Notes under the pieces: generated by a model
What the model saw: only the letters and a program-made list of their open reading frames with translations
Told to the model about the DNA's origin: nothing
Databases searched by the model: none
In this document: piece by piece, positions 1 to 12,030 of the stretch
How positions within the stretch are numbered: position 1 is the first letter of the stretch
How the letters are laid out: each line of letters starts with the position of its first letter
DNA from: Neckera pumila
Lineage: Eukaryota > Streptophyta > Bryopsida > Hypnales > Neckeraceae
Length of the DNA stretch: 64,000 bases
Direction of reading: 5' to 3'
NCBI GenBank assembly: GCA_963969595.1
Contig: OZ018415.1
Span: 16,306,001 to 16,370,000, forward strand
Made by a program: the position numbers and the translations under genes

Positions 1-1362
1 TGTGAGTCTCTGTGCGAGCTGCGCCTCTGCAAACTGGCAATCGCAATTCAAACTGAGCTTCGGAGATGCAGAGTGAGAACACGGGAAAGGAATCAGAAAC
101 AGGGTCCCAGCAAGGAGAGCAAAATGTCCCCAGCAAGGATTAGGGTTTAGGCCAAAGTTAGGGTTCGGCGAAGGGTTGGGGGTTTGCAGCTGTGCAAATT
201 GTTGCATTTCATGTGAAGGGTTGTTTACATGCCACTACGATGGTGCCCTCGTGCGACTCGTAAAGATTTTCAAGTTTCAACTTTAGAGTTTGTTCAGTGC
301 ACTTAGCAGAAACATGGGAGAATTAATTGTTGTATGGCATTTGGTAGAAAGATTTTATGTTAACAAAATATAAAGAGTTTTTCGAGTCGATGTTGTTGGA
401 AGTTTAAATGATTGTTTACATGACATTTAGATAAGATTGTTGGATTTGACAAAACTCATCATATGAATGACCATTAAGTCTGACATTATTGGGAAGAAGA
501 GATTGAAATGGCCTTTTGCCTGGTTTGTCAACAAGATCTTTTGGACTTGAGAAAGCCTTTGTACCAAATTTAGCACTCCCGTTGTTGTGAATGTGGGGCA
601 ATTTCAAATGTTGTTAGAACGTCTTTGCATTACTAGCCTTGCACACACCATCTTATGTAAACAACCCTCGAATTGACATCGTGCAAGAGGAGACTGAATT
701 GCATTGCATCCATACCAATCGAAGGCTTGTTTGAACTCGACAACAAATTAGAGGTTTCACGGTCTTCCAGCACAGTTCGCTAAAAAGAACAATCTTATCG
801 GATCTTACGTCTCAAGTAAACGACCCCTTAGACTAATGTAGATGTTCAGAATTGCAGAAAACATGAAAGTATGAGAGCCAGCTTTGCAGTTCAAGAGAAG
901 GATTGGTAGGTTCACAGCTTTTCGAGTTGACAAGAGCTGCGATTGTCAAAACCAATACAAAAAAAAACCAGCATGCCCAAACACACAGGCATGTACTGAT
1001 TGCATTTTCGAAACTTTCAGTCGGTAAGTTACAAATGCGTTCTAACAAATAATGTTCAATCTTGTAGCAAATAAGAGCGTAGAGACTTGTTTCAGCTCAG
1101 TGATCGTACAGTAAAATAGAAACAGACTCGTTTCACATTTGTGAACAATTTGGGTACATTTGCCGCTGAAGAGCCTTCCCAGCAGAGGTGGTCGCACTTC
1201 TTCAAGTGACGGATAAATCGACGGATGCGTTTCTACAAGCTACCTGCACTAATTGCTAGGCTTCAATCACAAGGGATCTGAGAGACATCTAGACACCAGC
1301 ATTTCTCCAGGACTCAGGAATTTCCATCAGAAGTAGTCCCTTCAAATGATGTCACCTTACAT
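1..1362. other. Intergenic, gene-free; telo-box-like repeat and inverted-repeat pair
   Basis: I see no supportable gene here. At about 139-150 the plus strand reads TTAGGGTTTAGG, a telo-box-like element (AAACCCTA on the minus strand) often found near starts of plant housekeeping genes, so a minus-strand gene may begin left of the window. A diverged inverted repeat, GGGTTGTTTACAT near 218-230 and its complement near 653-665 with GATGGTG further in, could be the ends of a roughly 450-bp MITE. The part next to 1363 should hold the 3' UTR of the Dabb gene. Confidence 0.4.
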
Positions 1363-4300
1363 TCAGAGAGGTGACGATTTTGTCACAGGGTCTACCAAAA
1401 AATCTGCAGATAAAAGCCCCGCACTGATGGGGAGGACTTTCTCTGTGAAAACCTGCAAAAGAAACAGAAAAATCAGACAAAGCATTCGGTTTGCCCAGCC
1501 AAAAATTGTCAAGTAATACTCTCTAAGGGGAAGCAGGCCCTTCTGAGACTTCAAAACAGAGACTGAACTTACCCTCACGTAAGCAGGATGCTTGCTGAAT
1601 GTGTCCAAAGCCTCCTCTGCAGTTCAGAGCATGACAAGGGTCAAGAACATGTGAAAGTGAAAAGGTTTCAACATTGTCACAGGAAAATGAGAAGTGAGGT
1701 CAACAAGCAATGCTCAATAAGCTTTGACTAAAATAACTTTCATTAGCCATCGATGCACTGCACCCTTTCTATATACAGATGCGAAGATATTGCACTAACA
1801 AAGAAGTTCATCATCCCCTCATATGCTACCTTGAGCATTTATACTTGCATCAATTTCTTATTTTACATCCCTCAGCCTTCCTCTCAGTGGCTTTATACAA
1901 AGAAAGCGAGAATGGGCATCAAGGATATCCAAGATTCAAGGCATCACGACCGACTCCAAGGAGTTATAGGGCATCCCTAAATAATTTATGTGATTCAAGA
2001 AATAAGTTCATACTTCCTTATTTAATGATGCGAAATTGCTTACATACTTTGTGCAAACATGCCCACTTGGGTTGCAGGAAAATGATCAATTGGTATACAC
2101 TAAGACGGACCTGATGGCACCCGCACAAAAACGGCGTGTGTGTAACCTTCGTTGAGGTCAGAAACGTTGGCACCTGGTCCAAACCCAGATAAAAGTCAAG
2201 AAAAAATTGAATCTATCTTGGAAACAAACGTCTGAGGGTGCGTTTAAAGGGAGTCGTTTATACAAGGAAACATGAGCAGACTGGCGAGAGAGCGCATTCT
2301 CACCTGCAGTAAGTTGGACAATAACAGACGAATCCATTTGTTGCGGTAGAGAATTGAATGCTTCAAGCATTGCTTCAGTTCCAGCTTGGCTTGCACCCTC
2401 TCTTACTTTTATCAAAACCACATGCTCTATTCCTTGTTGAAATTGCTGCCAGCCCCAACTGCATCATATGATTCTCCACTCTATGGAATCTTGACTATGA
2501 AACAACTGTTTCATGACACAAAGGCCTTCCTACCGAAAGAGTCCCTCAAATCTACTTCCTCCCATTTCCTATTCAATGCAGACCATGCAAAGCAAACCTC
2601 TGCCAAGGTTAGAGAGAAGCCCACGTTCTTTACGTAACATATCATAAATTGGGACCTAATTTTAAGAAAAATTTAACAAATACTCATGAGGTAGGGAATC
2701 AAGCAGGAATTTGGAGAGACTGAAATAAACTACTAGTGTCAAGACAAGAGCACACAGCTTGATACTATATCTCCAGCCATATTTCAGGGGTTCAATTGTA
2801 CGCTCAAGCATCAGCAGCACTCAGGGAACTGAAGACGATCCCCACTGAGGTGCAAACAACAAGAAAAAGTGGCAGAAATGAAGCTTACATCACCTCGCCT
2901 GAAGAGTGCTTCAAGGTCGTCTTTTACTTCTGCTTCGAAGTCTGCCACAATGGTTCCCTGCAAATTCAGTGTGTCATACTACTGGCAATCACTGTACATA
3001 GGCTCAGCGTCGACCTCGTTCGGGTCTAAGCAGCGATAACACATCCGATCCAAAAAAATTGAAGTTGAGATGTCTTGCAGGGTGGACCTAATGACAAGGA
3101 CGAAAATCGAATTTAGCCATCAAATCAGTCCCTTACCTTGCAATATGGATCGATGAATTCATCCTCAACTTTGAGGGGAGCTGGGTGGTCCATGTACTGC
3201 TCAAAAGTTTCAAATGATGGAAAACGCTGAAAGAATGCATGTGTAACTCCTTCGGGCATTCTTTCAACAACGTTTCCTGAAAATATAAACTAGGTAATCA
3301 GAAATCTGTCAACTCAAAAAAAAAAAGTCCAGCTTATTTTGTTAAACCTAGATCTTCAATTTGTTTAATGTTGGTAAAATTTACTTCAATCCTCACAATT
3401 TTCAGTTCCGGTCTGTTTTGGACATTTCTAAGACGATAATAGGCATTTTCGAGTCATTTTCATTATTTCCAAACATGCTTCTATCAACAATTTAGGTCTG
3501 AGCAGCTATATTGACAGCCCCATCAGCTGCGTGACATTTATTAACCGGCATTACTTAAACACAATGCTTTGGACTAGAAGTAATTGAATTTGAGTTCATT
3601 TTAAAAAACACCCGTGTGTTGTCAAGACTCAGCTTGATACGTAGAAAAAGGCACGCACCTAGGGAAACAGCCAAAATGCCTCGGTAGTGATACTGGAGGG
3701 AGTACAGATGGTCCAGCATATCCTTCTCTTGTTCATCAGTCAAGTCCTTCATTTTGAACAGAACAAGATGCTCCACCACCTTCCTGCGTGGCCCATCTAT
3801 TTGCTCACCATTCAGACAGCATCAACAATCCATTCGACTCATTTCTTCTTCACAAAATATCACAATAAGTTTCTATCAGCAAGAATTGCACCCCTATTTT
3901 CTGAGATTCGGACAAAGATTAATAAGAATACAAGACCAAGACTAAAATCAGACTACAATAATTAAGCAGCATGGCTATGCTCGGATACCTCGTACCAGTC
4001 GGCCTAGTTGATCTCTGCGGGCCATTCATAGAGGATCGTTCCGCTGCAACTGTCATACTGCTCATCCTCCTCGACCAATTGTCCAGGACTGGGGCAAGTT
4101 GAGATCCATTTCTCAACCTGCCTTGAAATTCTGCAAGATTTCAACACCCATGTCTCAAACCAAGTATTGCACTCTTACAGTCTCGCCATTGATGAGTGAT
4201 ACAAGTCACAGATTAGGTGAAAACCTACACACATAAAAAAACTGGGGGAAAACCTAAATCTCGGTAGAAACCCAGCGGTCCAGCAGGGTTATTGCAAGCT

Positions 4301-5811
4301 TGTGTTCTTTTCAAATGGAGCAGAGTTTCAGAGACTGAATGCCAATAAGAACCAAAAATGAAAGTATACATACACAGTCCAGCACGCTTTCTTCTCCGGC
4401 CAACTAATAACATTAGCGATTTGATTACATCTCCTATTGACTGACCCCTGTTACTAACAGTAATTCAATTCAAATACGCGGTTGAGCTTAATTGCAAGTG
4501 GTCTAAATGGCTAAATGGCTATGGACACTGATCTTTGAATGGAAACGGAGTTGCATACTGTCATTGGAAGTGACCTACAACCTCCCACTACGAATGATTC
4601 CATAAGAAAATCAAACATAATGATACAGAAATATAATCTCAACAGATTGGGCTCGAGCACTCAATTTCTATCCTGCACTGTACTGATCTCGCAAAATTTC
4701 ACTCCTACATGTGTTGAAGTGCTTAAAGTGACGCAATAGCATCATCAACCTTAATTCATTCCAATAGCGAAGCAAATGACACAATGCAGAATCCAAACGA
4801 ACCCAAGAATTACATTGCCGTGCGTTAGTCCCATTCCTTGGTAGCCCCACGTTTCCCTCAAGTAAGAAATCTTGATGAATGCGCCTTTTCAAACCAAGGC
4901 AGGTCAAAATGCCACTCAAATAACAAGATTCAATTCCAATTCGCCTTCAATTTCTCTTGAAACTCGAATCACTACCGTCAAGCTAAACAATCCTCATAAA
5001 TCCTCGCAACCAATTTACATTCCATACTGAATCAAAGTGGGTCCCGAATCAAATTCCTTATCAATTATCTCCAATTCTGCGGTACCTCTTGTGGTTCAAT
5101 TCTTTAAGGGCCCAGAGAAATCGAATCCCTGCATTCAATGCAACCCCGAAATTCAAGCTCCCTGCGTCCCGAATCAATTCCTTTATCAAATTGGTCTCAA
5201 ATTTCGGGGTAATTCCAGTTCTTTTGAGGCGTAGAATCCAATTGTGACGAATTCCAATTCAAAGCCCAAGACACACCCAAACAACAACCACATTCAACAT
5301 TCCATATCCTTCACAACCGCTTGATGAAATCGAATCCCTGCATTCAATGCAACCCCCAAACTCAAGCTCCCTGCGTCCCGAATCAATTCCTTATCAAATT
5401 GGTCTCAAATTTCGGGGTAATTCCAGTTCTTTCGAGGCGTAGAATCCAATTGTGACGAATTCAAATTCAAAGCCCAAGGCACACCCAAACAACCACCACA
5501 TTCAAATTTCATGAAATCGAATCCCTGCATTCAATGCAACCCCCAAATCCAAGCTCCCTGCGTCCCGAATCAATTCCTTCATCAAATTGGTCTCAAATTT
5601 CGGGGTGATTGGGGTCAGAGAGGCCTGAATTGAGTATCCCAATTCGGGATTGGAAGGAGTGTGAAAGTGCACCTGGGTTGTGAGCCGGCCATGGCGTGGC
5701 CCCTGCCAGTTGATTATTTCCGAAGCTTTTGTTGTTGGCGTCGATGATGACGGCGTTGGCGAAGGGGGCGGTGGGAAGGGGGCAGGGAGCCAAGGAGAAG
5801 GAGAGCGCCAT
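1363..5811 (-). CDS. Two-domain stress-responsive A/B-barrel (Dabb) protein, 8 exons, 274 aa
   Basis: Coding exons in transcript order: 5811-5673, 3796-3659, 3276-3137, 2957-2889, 2445-2304, 2173-2111, 1616-1573, 1452-1363. All introns are GT-AG and phases match at every junction. Dabb domain 1 (about residues 52-140) starts KVVEHLVLFKMKD and includes VTHAFFQRFPSFETFEQYM. Domain 2 (about 166-265) starts GIEHVVLIKVREGAS and includes EGYTHAVFVRVPS. The H-x-V-L-F/I-K start and the THA-F strand are typical of Dabb dimeric ferredoxin-like barrels. These proteins are stress-induced in plants; their biochemical role is mostly unknown. Exon 1 encodes about 46 residues rich in A, S, P and N with few acidic residues, which looks like a plastid transit peptide. 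The C-terminus is SPL, which resembles weak peroxisomal PTS1 signals. The start is the first ATG of exon 1, whose donor phase (1) fits exon 2. Intron 1 is 1.9 kb and carries tandem repeats. Confidence 0.85.
5115..5612. repeat. Imperfect tandem repeat of about 200 bp (2.5 copies)
   Basis: Units begin near 5119, 5326 and 5513 with AAATCGAATCCCTGCATTC. They share an interior block around TCAAATTTCGGGGT and AGGCGTAGAATCCAATTGTG. The third copy stops about 60 bp short of the donor of Dabb exon 1, so the array lies just inside the large first intron. Confidence 0.75.
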
Positions 5812-8457
5812 GGTCCGTCAGGTGGGTCGAAGCCGGCCGGTCTGCGCCATAGCCGTGAAGCTCAGCCAGAGCGCCAGAGCTTCTCCTTCACACTTTCCGT
5901 TGGGCCTCCTACCCTGGGTTTCCCATCTTGGTCTCCGGCCTCCGCATTGGCTGATGGGGTGAGCAATCGAGGTGGCACAGGGGGTGACGACGTGGCAAGG
6001 AGCTTATCAATGCCACCCGGAGTCTGTGCTCCCAATCTCGCCACGTGGAAACTCGGGACTTCGCTTTTCAGTTGCCAGGCCTGATTCTCAGTTCTGTTCC
6101 TATTAAGTTAATGTAAGGTAGAAGCAACAGTAGTCCATCATTTAACCCCTAAACACTGCCAATGCCATTTTGTGGCGTTTGGATGAGGAATCTGTCAACT
6201 GGATGAGAAATGGTGGAGATGTTTCATCCATCTTTTGTATGAGCAGGTACTTGGTTGGGTTGTGAAGACGTACAAGTTGTCAGCGTTGTCGTGTTGCAAA
6301 TGCAGACATTATGTAGATTATGTATATATATATGATTTAGATAGATTTTAATATTTGTTGCATTATAAAGAAGTTGACATCATTTGAGGTGGCTTCATCT
6401 CATTCAATATTCTTCTTTGTGTTTTATTTAGATTATACTATGTCGAACTAGAGGGTTTTTTTCTGAGTCTCAAGAAATTGGGGTTCTAGTTTTTTTTACC
6501 TCTACTAGATATATGTGGATTTTAGTTCTTTATTCCATAGATAGAGTGGATAGAGTGAAGTTAGAGATAAGATAAGGTGGAGATAGAATAGAAAAGTAGA
6601 AGATAAAGGGATAGAGTGAAGTTAGAGATAAGATAAGGTAGAGATAGAATGGAAAAGTAAAAGATAAAGAGATAGAGTGAAGTTAGAGTGGAGATAAAGT
6701 GGAGATAGGTGGTAAAAAGGCGGTTACTTTTCATCTTCTCTCCTGTTGTGAGTTAAGAGGGAAGACCAATTGTTTTGGGAATTATGGAGTTATTGGGTTG
6801 TTGTGTGTGTGGAGAGGTAGGTGTGTGTAGTTTTGGTTTTAGGGAGAAAACCGAATTTCGAGGAGAGATATCTCGATATGTATGAAAGTTTTTGAAATGA
6901 AAATTTATGAGTTTGTTTCTTGTGAAGTTATCTTTTCAAAATAAGTTTGCAAGTGTGATTTGAAGGATTATTGAGGGAGTTGTGATAGTTTGAAGGTAGA
7001 AAATTTGCGGTTACCCAATTAAGAGGAGCCGAGACTTTCGAGGCCTATAACGGATGGGTAGTAGTTTGAATTTGTATGAGATTTTGTGAGGTTGAAGATT
7101 GTGTGACTAGCTTTTAAAAAACTTATTATACTTCATAATTGAAGTATTTTTGAGGGAGATATGAAGATTCGTAGAGGGAGAGGTCTGCTGTCTTTAGAAA
7201 ATGAAGGCCGAAACTTGTTCTGTCTATAATGTCTGGACAATAGGTTAGAATGAGCTGAATTTTAGAGGAGTGTTAGTATATTTTGTTAGCTTTTCAAAAA
7301 GCTAAAATTTTTAACATTTGGAGTTGTGAAGCATCTGTAGCATTAGTTTGAAGTTCAGAGATATTTTGGAGTTAGTTTTCGGTTTCCTTGTTGTGTTTTT
7401 GAACACTTCAAGAATACAAGACAAGGAGAAATGAAAAGATGAAGACTTGAAGACCCTTTTGTGTTGTGGTTTGTGGCCCGATTTGTTTATTTGTTATTCC
7501 TAGCTAATTTTAGAGGCTATTTGTTCTTCCTTTCTGCATTGTAAACCTGTTGCGGGCTCTGTGGGAATCCAAAAGTAGCCCCATTTTGTGTTTGTGGCGA
7601 CAAAGTGGGATTACTCACACACATGGTCAATCTTATATGTTGTTCCCACCGGTGAGGCACGATTGCTGGTCACCGCGGGTTTGAAGTTTAGGAGCCCATC
7701 ATCCGGACGGCATCTCGTGTTATGCTGTCTTGTATTATGCTGTCCCGTTTTACCCATCCGAAGCCCGTGGTTTCTTATTACCTACCTGACTAAACCTTGA
7801 CCCGTTTAGAGCCAATACAAGATAGGCCAACAGGGAGGAGTTTGAAGATTGAAGTTTGAAGATTGAAGATTGAAGATTAGAAGACACGAAGTTTGTTTGA
7901 AGACCCTGGCTAACTTATCCCAGTTGTAGCCAAATACCCTGTATATTCCCAAAGCGCGCTCCTCTCAACCCGACAACGTAGTAAAATTCATGACAGTAAT
8001 AAAAACGGTATGGAAGCCTTGCACTTGTAGGTCCGACTACCTAACCAAATATAGCGCTAGGGTAGAGCCGAAAATTTTGGAAACAAAATCGGAAGTAACC
8101 CATGAGCAAATTTTCATTGAATGTTGAAAAAAGAATTGACGGGCATGTTGCCACGTCATTGTACAAGTAGTTCATGTTGGTCGGAAAGGGGTTTGGCTAT
8201 TGAACATTGTTCAGTGCGGAAGAAACTTGGAAGGCTACAAAAAATAAAAGGCAACTCATAATTGCTGCAGCCGGTGTCTACATTTGATACCATAATCACA
8301 TCACGAGAGTAGGCATTTTTAAAGCAAGAAATGGAATTGAAATAGGCATGCATAGAAGGAGGTCAACAATGTGTAATGAACTGAGCAAGCACAAAGAGAC
8401 CTCAAATTTGCCAAACTCTGGAACAATTGCATTGCATTTGACAACACTAGTAGCAAC
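5812..8457. other. Intergenic region upstream of the Dabb gene, with short repeats
   Basis: The GC-rich stretch at 5812-6060 probably holds the 5' UTR and promoter of the Dabb gene. At 6113-6142 one end of the inverted-repeat family of 54146-54518 recurs (GTAAGGTAGAAGCA). At 6549-6712 there is a 61-bp tandem repeat in about 2.7 copies, beginning TAGAGTGAAGTTAGAGATAA. At about 7842-7882 there is a TGAAGAT microsatellite. The rest (6300-8150) is GT-rich on the plus strand without a sustained ORF; it could be an old solo LTR but I cannot define ends. Confidence 0.5.
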
Positions 8458-8752
8458 CATTAGAAAAAATTTCAGCCCTCAAGAAGGCCGTTAGTTTTTT
8501 ATTTTTGGGACCTCCAAGATGCAATTATAGAAGAAAAAAAATTAAATTTTTTTATTTTTTTTTATTTTTTTTAAAAAAAAATTTTAAATTTTTTTCAAGT
8601 TAACGTGGCGCTAACGTGGCACCAATAGTGCCACATCATTTTTTGAATTTTCAAAGAAAAAAAATTTTTTTTTTCCTTTTTTTTTCCTATATGTACTGGG
8701 GGGAGGGGGGCAACACTTGTGGCCTTCTTGAGGGCTGAAATTTTTTCTAATG
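8458..8752. mobile_element. MITE with perfect 32-bp terminal inverted repeats, 295 bp
   Basis: The 32 bases at 8458-8489 (beginning CATTAGAAAAAATTTCAG) are the exact reverse complement of 8721-8752. The interior is A/T-homopolymer rich and has no ORF. The flanks show no clear target duplication, so the superfamily is not assigned. Perfect ends suggest a recent insertion. Confidence 0.8.
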
Positions 8753-9024
8753 TATGCCGAAACGCAGTACAAATAGACAGCTCAATCATCTTCCCTATCC
8801 TCGTCCATAATCTAAGTGGTGTGCCACAGAGGCAGGAGTGATAACAGCACATTTACTTACAAAACAGAGAGCAAGAAAGTGGCAAATTGAGTACATATTG
8901 TCTATGTTAGATGAAGATTACTACATGAGTCTGCCACATCCTAGAGAACGATAAGAGTGAAGCTTTTCATTTTGATAGATCTCCTGAGAACTTGAGGTGG
9001 TTGTGATGTTCTTAGGGATCAGAA

Positions 9025-12008
9025 GTGCTAGATTGGTGTATTGAAAGGGCTCAAGGTCATGAGCATGGCTTCTTAGAGGAGGTGTACAATGTATTGAGAG
9101 ACAAAGTCTTCCGGCTTTTCCAAAAGTTGAACATGACGTCTACAAAGAGATTGAAATCCCAAGCAAGATTTGCTGGTCTGCAAAGAGCGCTAGAATCTCA
9201 AGAACCACCATCAAAAGCACTCACCGACAATTGCAGGGCCCCTCTGATGGCAGCTGCAACTTCGCCCCTCATCAACACGATGCAGGCAATGATAGCAGGA
9301 GTAGTCACTAACAGTTCCCGGGCCTCCAATGGCATCGCCCCTTAGCAGTACAATGCACGCGATCATAGCACCAGGATGCCAGGAGTCGATCCACCGATCT
9401 AGGACTTTGCTGGAGCAACAGGAGCAAATCACGACCGCAGTCTTTGTGTGACCAGAAAGGAGGGCAACCAAGCTATTGCTGGGGATGGAGCTCGGGTCGT
9501 GCGCCCTCGCCTCCAGAGCAGAAACAAAGCCTGCAGCAACACAAACAATTGAAAAGGTGAGACTTAAGAACTCTGTCACTGTCGATAGTATGTTGTTGAG
9601 TCTTGAGGTAGTCAGCGTGCAAAAAGAACTAGTTCATAATGCCTTAGAAAACGCTATAGAAGATGTAGAATGTTCCAACCAAGCACACGTCCTAGGAAAA
9701 AAGGTGGATCCTAAAACAAAACACAAGTACTTGCACCTACGATTTGCTAATGGAGATGTAGAGGAAGTGTATACTAGAATTGTATTTAAACCCCAACAAT
9801 GGCGTGTGCACCGAGTGGAAGACTCAGCTTCTACAAACTCAAATAAAGAAAGACAAAACAAATATAGATTATGGCTTTTGTAAGAGACAACAATGAAGCT
9901 CAAGCGGAATACAACGTCCACCCTTCCTCTAGTGATGACTTCTTTAGCAACATAGATACCACTCATCGTTGTCGTCGTCAGCAAACACAGAGGATGAGAT
10001 CAAGCAGGGCATCGACAGTGGCTCTAGTGAAGTGGATTCCAATAGAACCCTATGGCAATGAGCCTGTGAGGCGGCAAGGAGGCCACGTGCTACTCTGCGA
10101 GGACATGAGGATGCAAAGTCCTCAAAATGAACGGAGAAACTCCAAGCAGAGTCCAGAAGAGCCGCGCTGTTGAAAAAGAAACAAAGTCTCCTTCCAGAGG
10201 AAGGAGGCAAGGAAAGCAAAAGGCTATAATTTTTTAAAGCCACAGGCGGGACTAAGATAATGTGCCGTCATGAATGCTAGCAACGGCCTTGCCACAGTCA
10301 ATAGGCTGCCATTTCAAAATGAGGCTGGACCAAGCCACACTATAAGAAATCAATGTTTTTTTTTACATTAGAAAAAACTTGACATTGTGTTTGTTTAAAC
10401 GCCAAAAAAACCCACATTGATGTCCCACAAAATTTGTCAAAACAGACAAGCAAAAAAGGTGCTCTGTTAGGCAAAAAACATGCATATTTTGGGTTTGTGT
10501 TTTTGTAACATCCAATGGAACACCTTACTGCAAGTGGCTTCGGAGTTGCCATGTGGACGCCACGTGACCTCCACGTCATCTTGTTATCCACAGGCGGTGC
10601 CACGTCAAATTTTTTTCATCCAAAAACTTTTTGACGTATCTCATGACGTGGACCCAATGAAAATATGACGTGGCATGCCCTGTCAATGTACTTTCATACC
10701 ATTTAAAAATTAATTTTTTTTTCTGAAACGTCAATTTAGATGTCAAGATAGACGTTTTTTGAAACATCAATTGCTGCATACTGTATTAAGGTCAGTAGAA
10801 AATCATAATTTAAAAAATAAATAAAGAATAAAAAACATTTAAAAAAAACAATTGTTGAATTCAACAAGAATTTAAAAAACTTACCATCTACCATAAAGAA
10901 GATTTTGATGGCCAAATGAAGGAATTAATTTATTGTCAATTTGTAAGAATGAAGCATTGAGAGGTCCTATTTATATCCATTGTCTGGCTATAGTGAGACA
11001 AAAGATATGGGATAATTATAATATGGGAACTTGACCACCGTAATTCTCGACATTGTTTTAAATGTCTAGGCGTTGTTGCACACATCTGGATGTTATTTCC
11101 AATATCTTCATGTTGTTTTAGACATTTAGACCATGTTATTTCAGACATTTTACACTAAACACAATTCTTGCTTAAAAAATCCCATATGGATTGTTAATCT
11201 TCCTACCACTCTATTTGTATATAGAATTCCTTTTTTCATCCATACTACACATCCATCCATTGCCCATTTTTGCAAAACATGCCATGTGGTTGCCCATTTC
11301 CTAAAATTTTCATATTCTACTATAGAGCATAGTAATTTTTATTGATTTTACCATAGTAAAAATGAGTCTGCTTGCTGACATGGCAATCTATGTTTTTTTG
11401 GATGTTCCAAAAATGCGGTGATGTTTTTATTGACATTCATTTTGACATGCTTGTCCATGCTGACATGAATCCATCTGGCCCTCTTCCAGGTGCCCGTTTG
11501 CGTGGACATAACGCAAAATTCCCATTGCTGCCACCCAGACAACCAGACGACACGACGTCAAAAAAAGCATGGTGCATTTTTTGCCAGACGACCCCAAAAA
11601 CGTGTCTTTCTTATAGTGCCAGCAAGCCCCCGTAAATGGGCCCAACGAGTTAGGCGGTCAATGAGGAGAAAACGATGGGAGCAATGGCGATGTAAAGGAT
11701 TCAAGGAAACAAAATCACGTACAAGATCAGGAAAATTAGTGGCAGATTGTGAGGACGTAGTGTCAGAAGAAGAAATAGAAGGTGCCGGATCTGCTTCTAA
11801 CTCATTTTGGACCAGAAAGCTGGAAAGCAGGTTCACAACATTACCAGAACACTGCTTTACCATTCACTGGCCCTATTCCAGGTTGTATTCATCCGTATGA
11901 TAAACTTCCTTCTATCATGGGCTTATTCCAGAAATTTTGGTCTAAAATTGTAGGGGCGCATTGTCAAAGAAACCAATCTATATGCATCTGAAGTAATATA
12001 TAAAGATG
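9025..12008 (+). pseudogene. PiggyBac-type transposase relic, 5' portion
   Basis: The recognisable part lies at 11780-12008. It encodes FTGPIPGCIHPYDKLPSIMG, a frame slip, then IVKETNLYASEV, which matches the IV-x-ETN-x-YA signature near the N-terminus of PiggyBac (DDE_Tnp_1_7) transposases. The gene continues in the same frame at 39805. Upstream, 9476-9883 encodes a 135-residue stretch containing HKYLHLRFANGDVEEVYTR, and 9025-9345 a 106-residue stretch. Both look protein-coding and lie on the same strand. I infer, less surely, that they are the N-terminal region of the same element, because the small CACTA insertion sits between them and the signature. Several frame breaks and stops make it a dead gene. 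Confidence 0.65.
10335..11621. mobile_element. Non-autonomous CACTA (En/Spm) element, 1281 bp, CCA target duplication
   Basis: The element runs from 10338 to 11618. The left end is CACTATAAGAAA and the right end TTTCTTATAGTG, its exact complement. CCA flanks both sides (10335-10337 and 11619-11621), the 3-bp duplication expected for CACTA transposons. The left subterminal part holds a cluster of ACGT-core motifs (10562-10671), placed where CACTA elements carry transposase-binding repeats. No transposase is encoded, so it must have been moved in trans. Confidence 0.88.
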
Positions 12009-12030
12009 TACTACTAGAAAACATTGTCCA

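Noticed and set aside
5680..6084. 134-codon plus-strand ORF rich in Gly and Ser
   Set aside because: It lies opposite exon 1 and the promoter of the Dabb gene; the composition reflects local GC content and there is no domain.
6290..7990. Solo LTR in the GT-rich region
   Set aside because: Suggestive composition, but I found no paired copy, no clean TG-CA ends and no target duplication.
9211..9579. 122-codon minus-strand ORF
   Set aside because: Antisense to the coding-like plus-strand frames assigned to the PiggyBac relic.
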